NCBI GenBank assembly: GCA_009617715.1
Contig: VTFK01000006.1
Span: 2,108,001 to 2,172,000, forward strand
DNA length: 64,000 bases
Source: Plectrocnemia conspersa
Lineage: Eukaryota > Arthropoda > Insecta > Trichoptera > Polycentropodidae
Direction of reading: 5' to 3'
A model generated the notes under the pieces. That model did not search any database and was not told the origin of the DNA. It saw nothing but the letters and a program-made list of their open reading frames with translations. The position numbers and the translations under genes are program-made. Shown here in pieces: positions 57,823 through 64,000 of the stretch (position 1 is its first letter; every line of letters begins with the position of its first letter).

Positions 57823-60800
57823 TTATTCTCCTTCTTTTTCTTCCGGCACTACTTCTTCTGGATAAGCGACATTGAGGAAGCTTTGTAACTGGCCGTATTC
57901 AGTGATGGCGTCTATTTTTATTCTATTGTGATTGCGCCTCTTTTCCAATATTCTCAGACACCTCTTCCAGGAGCGCAACTTGGTATAAAAGGGAGGCCAT
58001 TTTTGTTTTTCCAAAACTAATCTTCCTTTGAAGTTGTACTGTTCATAATCTAATATTTCATGGGCTTCGATTTCTTCAGGTTTTCTCACTTCGGTATTAG
58101 GTGATGCGAGTACGTTCGGGTAGAAATGGCTTTCCTTACAAAACTCGACCAAATGCAACTTTTTACGATTTGCGATTTCCTGATGCGTATTCTAAATAAC
58201 ATTCAACATTAAATCAAGTATAGCTAAAAGTAAAATCAAATAACGTTAAAATACCTGTCTCATTAGTCCGATGAAGAACGCTTTAACAATAGCTTGCGTA
58301 TTGGTCGGTCCTTCCACTTTAGCGTGTAAATTTTTTATTCCGACAATTCGGCATATTGCTTTGATCACACGGTGACACTTCAATCCGTATCCTTCCGGCT
58401 TTGGCCAGACGAATATTTTCGTTTTAGCGAATTGTGTGAAGAAATTGTGATATACTGAAAATATAACAATAAATACAAGGCTTCATTTTGTAATAATATT
58501 CATGAATTACTATATATACCTGTGTTATTGCAAGTTTCTAAAAATATTAGCTTTTGTGCGGCTCTGTTTTTGGCCAATTTTAATGCAGCAGGTCCTTCTT
58601 TACATTTTCCGACCGCGAAACCAGCCAAACCCTTTCCATTGCCTGTTACGCACTACAAACATCAAAGATTCTATCATCCGCTACACAAAAGCTTCATATT
58701 ATGACTTAAAATAAGGGATCTTTATCGATGATTTGAATTCGCTCGATTTTCAACTATATGAATGTTCGTTTATACTATCTCAAATGAAATTTGAAAAAAT
58801 CTTAAGAGTGAAACAGTTTGTATACTTGAGCAAAACAGTTAGCCATTTTTTCATAATATGCCCGAGTGACTAGTGCCGCTCTAAAATACATGATCCTTTA
58901 TGCGTTTTTATTTTATTTCGAAATGCAAGATAATTAGACGCTCCTCAACAAAAAATGCATTCGAAAAACATTTGTGGCGGTGTCAACTATGACCGAATTT
59001 GCAGAATTGTTGTTTTACCAGCAACTCCAGTGACGAGGTGGGCTTGACATTTTTTTTAAGCTGTTTCTTGAATAATTTTTTTTTTTTTTTGAAACATCAG
59101 GTAATGGTTTAAAAAGAGACAAACTTTTGATTCTACAATCAAATACCTATTCATTCAACATCTGGAATTAATAAAAAATGATCTGCCTAGAATGGGTCGG
59201 TAGATGCAGCGGGTGCTTGATACAATAGTCTGTATTGCAACATATCACCGTGAACATCATATGTATTTCTGCAGTAATTCATTCTTATTTGGACTGTACT
59301 TACATTTCAATGGTTTAATTATTAATTAGTTAATTACATTTTTTTTAAATTAATAGTCCAGAAGGATGTTTTAAACTATCAAAAATGAATTTGAATGTAG
59401 TGAAGATGATGACTATAATATGAATATTTTAGATGAAGCTTCAGAACAATTAGATATAGCATAAAAATTACATTACTTAAGGTAATTACAAATTAGGAAT
59501 TATTTATGTTTCGAAAATGGAAGCCTTGTGGTTAACGGGATTATTGTCTCAGATTGCATTTTTTGGTTAAAAAAAATTATTCCTGTGAAGATTTTCTTTT
59601 TAAATATTCTGGTTTCAAAAACCGATATTATTTTCTTCTCCTTTTTTTAGAATAATGAAAGAAATTTTTTTAGAGCAATTACTCAAAAAAGAGAAAAAAA
59701 AATTTTTTAGAGGACAATTTAAATGAGCAATATATAAAATAATTGTTCCATAAAACGAGTTTTTTGTGCATTCAGGTGCGAGCCAGCGAGCATTGGTCAG
59801 AACAGTGAATACCCCATGAATAACTCTCTACAACGAATTCTTTTCCGAAGATGAACCTTACATAAATGCACAAGGAATTCGTTTTACAGAATAAAGTATT
59901 TATTTAAATGGTAAAAAATTATAAATGATAAAATGATAAAATTGAACAATCAAAATAATGATTCATAATAAATAATTTCATCTTTGCGGAATTGTTTTAA
60001 ATTCTGAGAAATAAAATAAAATCCGCAATTGCATAAGAAAATATAACTAAAATAAATTACTTGGCGCAAAAATCTAATGTTTCAAATAAAAAATACAAAC
60101 ATATGCCCCCCTCCCCCCGGTGTAACGCCAAATGAAATCACGCACATGTGCGGGTGTTGTCTAAGTGGCTAATTAAAATTATTATTTTTTAATTTAACGA
60201 TATTTTACAGACAATTAGTCGATTTTTTGCAATAATTGGATAAATGATAAATTTTACAAAAATTAATCGTTTTTTTTTGTTAAAACTAATTCATTTAAAA
60301 GTATATAGGTCACGAAAAAAACCTTTACTATTAATTTGCCGAACTTTTTGTATTTACTATCTAAATATCTATTTATTACAAAATAAAAATATATATATTA
60401 TTCTCCCCTGAAGCCAACCTATAAAAAAATGTATCTGATTCTTTCTTCAACAATGTCATTAAATCTGTCAATTTTCGTTTAAGTAACTAATGAATTTTGG
60501 CAATCAAAGGGTTAATAACAAAACATAAGTTGGTGAATGAGAAATGAAGGCGCGGATGTTCTTTATTAACCACTTGAACGCGACTCACCAGGCGCATCCT
60601 TTGATGATTATTTTTTTTTAACAAATACGTTTTTGAAAACAAATTATTTTTTATTAACTATTAAAGATTATTGTACTAGCTTCATTATTCAATAAACCAA
60701 GATGCAGATACGTGAAGAGAATAACTGATAACTCACTGAAAAGTCGCTGGCGATTAAAGAGTTAAATAATTTGTTTCACTGAATTGAAACAGGAGAGTGA

Positions 60801-63800
60801 CGCTTGTAAAAAAGTGCTGACATTTTGAAATCTCAATTGAGTTTGCCCAAATGTCAAGTATTTCCATTTCATTTTACTTTCTTCGTAGAGATATTCTGAC
60901 TTTCACAAGATAAATAATTGAAATTGCTTTAATTAAAACATTAATCTATTCCTAAAAGTAATATTAATAGGCTTGATCAAAAAGGTATATTTACAAGAGC
61001 ACTCATTTTCCTCGCTCGGCCCAGTTGACTTTTCATGGTTAGGAGAGCTTTGTATTCCAAGCATATGGTGTCGAATCCTTCAAAGAGATCTGTAATGTAT
61101 TACAAGGAATTAATTTGATGAACTTTACTATGCATAATTGATAAAAGTCCAAGAGTTTCGGCATGAGTATGAGAGATGTGATACAATAAAAACTTTTATT
61201 TTAATATTAAGTACATATATAATATAAATACAGTATACAGTAGGTTCTCGAGTTACGCGGTATCTACTTACGCGAATTCGTAGTTACGCGGTTACAAATT
61301 TCGAAAATTTTAAATTTGTTATAATATCGATGTTGATATATATTTGCGCGTAAATTTTTGTTCCTGGTTGATAAAGCACCGGGACATCCACCGTGTGATC
61401 ACGAACATATCAAAATAGCATTTTTGCCCCCAAATACGACCTCTATAATACAACCTATGGATCAAGGTCTAATACAAAGCTTTAAAAAATATTACTTAAG
61501 GACTTTTAGAAATGCCATAAAGGTAACTGAAGGGCAAAACAGTATATCACTCACACAGTTTTTGAAAGAAGTTTTTGCCTGGAATGAAATTGCAAAGTTT
61601 ACCATGAAAAACGTTTGGAAGAAGCTTACTCCTCAATTTTTTGAAGTTGTTGAAGACCCCATGCAGGAAGATAACATAATTAATGATCTTGTTGAAATGA
61701 CAAACCAATTAAATTTAAATCTAAGTAAAAATGATTTCATTGAATTGTTAGAAAGTCATAGAGTGGAATTAAACAATGAAGATTTATTAGAACTTGAAGA
61801 ATATAGAAACAACGGCGGTGATTCGGAGGAGGAAGTCAAAGAAACAAAAGAATTTTAGTACAAAAAATGAAAGAATGCCTCAATTTTGATAGACCCAAGG
61901 AATGGCTGGTTTAAAAGCACAAGATCCCGACATTGATTGGTTTGAAAGCCAATAAAGCAGTTCAGGACGCTATTTCCTGTTATAAAAATATCTATTATGA
62001 AAAAAGATCTAGTGTACAATCTTCACTGGATAAGTACGGTTTCTTATTACATAAAAGAAATCCAACACCTAAAGATATTGAAATGGAATAGTATAGACAT
62101 TATGACATGATATTTTAATGGATATGTATGTATAAATATTATTTTTATGTTTCTCATTTTATTTTGTAAAAAAGTTAAGATTATAATGTATGTAGACATT
62201 TTACACATAGAATAAATTTTTATAATGCTTTTATTTTCATTTTAACCTAATGTATACATACAAGATAACGGCATTTAGTTATTTTAAGTATCGTTCGGAT
62301 GATTGGGGGAATGTATTAATATTTAATACATATCGGACGAGTATTCCTCTACTTACGCGAATTTTTCTGGAACGAATTAACCGCGTAAGTCGAGAACTTA
62401 CTGTACTCTTGATTCAACGCATTTTATACATTATTTTAACGGCTTCACACGTTGGGTTTATTTACTGAAATTTGCTTGGTGACCGGGCTATTTTGAGTCA
62501 AAATTATATTTTTAGTAGATTCCCTATAACTTGTAAACTAATTAAGATATTTTATTTAAATTTAATATGTAGGTTCTTTATGATTTTTCACATTAATATA
62601 TCATCAAATATGTTATTTAACCAGTGTTGATATAATGAAAAAAAACGTGTATACAAATATAATATATATTACAATCAATATTATTAAAAAAAGGATAAAT
62701 TGCCACTAATACTAATAATAATATTATCCCAGAAGACTAGTAAATTTGATCCAACAAGGGATAATCAAGCTTTCGAAGGTATTCCAGGTGTGCAAGTATA
62801 TGCTAGAGTAAGAATTGATGAATCTAATTGTTTCAATCATTTACTTACTCTAATAACTCAATATATATAAATGCTGTATGCTTTTGTATTTGAGAAGAAA
62901 AAAATAATATTTTTCACTGCAAGTAGATCAAAGTATGGATATAATAGACAGAATAGACGAAAAAATCAAAATTCGAATATAAATAATTTACGACTAAAAT
63001 TGATGTAATTGGATATTTAAGAAATTATATTGTCTAATAAAGCCAAATTTTAATGTTAACTGTTTAGAGCTATTAAAAAAAAACATGCAATAGAAGGTCA
63101 AACGTGGGAAAGTACATTTTCACAAGTATATGACATATTTTTGTGGTAATATATAATATAATATATGCAATAAACGCGCCAATTGGCGACGTGCTATTTA
63201 GATGTCCGTTACTTTATGTGTGAGCGAGCCAAAGAGAAGAGATCTCACCACACGCATCAGATTTGTACGTACATATTGCAAAAAATTGTATGAATATTTA
63301 CTAGTTCAATTTACCATGTACATAATATATCTTCAATTTAATATTTCTGTCAAATCAGTGTTATAAACCAAATTGATGAAAATTTATTTTGTTTACTGTG
63401 TGCAAATATCTCATTATGATAATTAAACATACATTCTCCTATCGGATCGGGGGGGCCCATACGACGGCCCGGCCATTTGTTTCCACACCATCCTCTTTCG
63501 AACGGATGAATTTTTAAAAACCTGAACGATTTTACAGAATCACGTAATTTGAGTATTTTGGCTTCTCTGCAAAAATAAAAATATATCAATTTCTCTCAGG
63601 TAGCTGGTGAATATTGGAACTGAAATGGGTGAAACAAACCTTTCTGGATCCTCCGGTAACGTTTGCCGCTTTACCAATTCGTTCCCTCTGATAACGGGCG
63701 AGTTCAAACCGGGCCAGATGATGTTGGTCTTGCCTACGCCGATAAATTGCCCCCTATTTAAATCGATAGCCTTTATCTTACCAGCTCCTTTACCGCGACC

Positions 63801-63859
63801 TTTTTTTGCTCCGGCATTACTCACAGACGTGGCGCTCTTCCATAAATGGGTAGCGGGTA
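57823..63859 (-). CDS. mRpS5: Mitochondrial ribosomal protein S5 (uS5m), 5' end outside window
   Basis: A component of the mitochondrial small ribosomal subunit near the mRNA entry site. Six exons: 63859-63640, 63566-63433, 61089-60995, 58652-58520, 58454-58255 and 58191-57823, phases 2, 1, 0, 1, 0, for 383 residues. The first enters at phase 1 after TTTTAG, so the initiator and targeting peptide lie to the right of the window. Marks in order are GAKKGRGKGAGKIKAIDLNR and IIWPGLNSPVI (mitochondrial S5 extension), RGWCGNKWPGRRMGPPDPIG, EGFDTICLEYKALLTM, KMSALCVTGNGKGLAGFAVG (S5 dsRBD-like domain), then PKPEGYGLKCHRVIKAICRI and VGIKNLHAKVEGPTN (S5 C-terminal fold), ending in a Glu-rich tail. The first and last sections contain mitochondrial-specific extensions. 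Introns 2 and 3 (about 2.3 kb each) carry transposons. Confidence 0.9.
58768..59066 (-). repeat. Dispersed repeat family A in mRpS5 intron
   Basis: The reverse complement of the 54114 copy: TGTATACTTGAGCAAAACAG, AGTGACTAGTGCCGCTCTAA and CTATGACCGAATTTGCAGAA. Confidence 0.75.
59765..59885 (+). repeat. Dispersed repeat family C in mRpS5 intron
   Basis: CAGGTGCGAGCCAGCGAGCA, GTGAATACCCCATGAATAAC, CAACGAATTC and ACCTTACATAAATGCACA are the inverse of the 37795 copy in the RPA43 intron. Confidence 0.6.
60566..60765. mobile_element. Short piggyBac-like MITE
   Basis: TTAA-bounded, about 200 bp, with imperfect inverted ends TTAACCACTTGAACGCGACT and TTAACTCTTTAATCGCCAGC (from the right, reversed). 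A lone TCAAAGGGTTAA terminus at 60504-60515 just to the left may be the end of another such element. Confidence 0.5.
61238..62403 (+). mobile_element. Tigger-like element, second family, 5'-deleted transposase
   Basis: The inverted ends CAGTAGGTTCTCGAGTTACG and, reversed, CAGTAAGTTCTCGACTTACG are bordered by TA on both sides. The frame at 61358-61858 keeps the second half of a Tigger/jerky DDE domain: FLVDKAPGHPP (the second catalytic Asp region), IAFLPPNTTSIIQPMDQGLI, then KKYYLRTFRNAI and a C-terminal region with Asn/Glu-rich text. More C-terminal text (KAVQDAISCYKNIYYEK) follows in another frame. The N-terminal DNA-binding and first catalytic regions are gone, so it is non-autonomous. It sits in an mRpS5 intron 149 bp from the 95-bp exon. 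Confidence 0.88.
62733..62807 (+). other. Exon-like 75-bp segment of unknown origin
   Basis: The segment is preceded by TATCCCAG and followed by GTAAGA. It is in frame throughout and reads KTSKFDPTRDNQAFEGIPGV then QVYAR. It does not belong to mRpS5, which is on the other strand. It may be a fragment of a nested gene, a retrocopy or transposon protein, or chance. I recognise no family. Confidence 0.2.
63211..63249 (-). repeat. Recurring 39-bp motif, copy 3
   Basis: Read on the minus strand it starts GGTGAGAT and ends AAGT with GGCTCGCTC in the middle. It matches copy 1 at 30 of 39 positions without gaps. Confidence 0.5.
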
Positions 63860-63860
63860 C

Positions 63861-64000
63861 TAAAATACAAACCAACGACTATCAAGGCGCGGCTTTTATT
63901 TTAAACTATTTCATATGAGTGCTAGATACCGACATTTATTAAAGAAACCAGTACTTTGGTTTGTGACATAATATAAAGGGTTATAAGTAGGCAGTAATTG
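63861..64000. other. mRpS5 intron continuing off the window
   Basis: The sequence to the right edge is not clearly coding. It begins with the polypyrimidine tract and acceptor for the 63859 exon. Confidence 0.5.

Noticed and set aside
1..64000. Bacterial-type systems, CRISPR arrays, operons, phage genes
   Set aside because: All identified genes are spliced metazoan genes; no direct-repeat/spacer pattern or operon-like gene packing was seen.

Overview
This is a spliced, strongly AT-rich eukaryotic window. Canonical GT-AG introns, polyadenylation signals and the protein families present point to an insect; I cannot fix the order. There is no operon structure, CRISPR array or bacterial signal. 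I find no canonical tRNA or rRNA gene, only tRNA-derived repeat heads.

Layout. 1-3.5 kb: the first two coding exons of SNAP25 on the minus strand, with the rest of that gene off the left edge. 3.5-27 kb: a gene-poor tract, probably the long 5' intron and upstream region of SNAP25. It is filled with two tRNA-derived SINE-like families, internally deleted Tigger/pogo elements, piggyBac-like MITEs, other dispersed repeats and a few GC-rich islands that could be promoters or untranslated exons. 27.7-63.9 kb: a gene-dense block. In order it holds a phytanoyl-CoA dioxygenase family gene (minus), MAD2L1BP/p31comet (minus), DNA polymerase iota (plus), the Pol I subunit RPA43/POLR1F (minus), a complete 36-exon ATG2 (plus) and mRpS5 (minus, 5' end outside the window).

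Arrangement. p31comet and POLI are head to head about 1.1 kb apart. POLI and RPA43 are tail to tail 333 bp apart. RPA43 and ATG2 are head to head with about 2.7 kb of transposon debris between them. ATG2 and mRpS5 are tail to tail. The genes serve unrelated housekeeping roles: autophagy lipid transfer, spindle checkpoint silencing, translesion synthesis, Pol I transcription and mitochondrial translation. POLI and ATG2 share an almost identical 15-bp motif just upstream of the start codon.

Main oddities. All ATG2 exon phases agree except in exon 15, which carries one surplus base. Two ATG2 introns must use GC donors. Several transposons are nested with readable target-site duplications, and one has its empty site preserved at a paralogous repeat copy. 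Two Tigger copies share a deletion of the catalytic core. An 18-bp palindrome marks a piggyBac-like MITE family. A 39-bp motif recurs three times at constant length. I did not find evidence for a wholly new biological system. The strongest leads are the shared promoter motif, the ATG2 exon 15 anomaly and the recurring 39-mer. Exon coordinates were assigned by eye from splice signals, reading phase and recognised family motifs.
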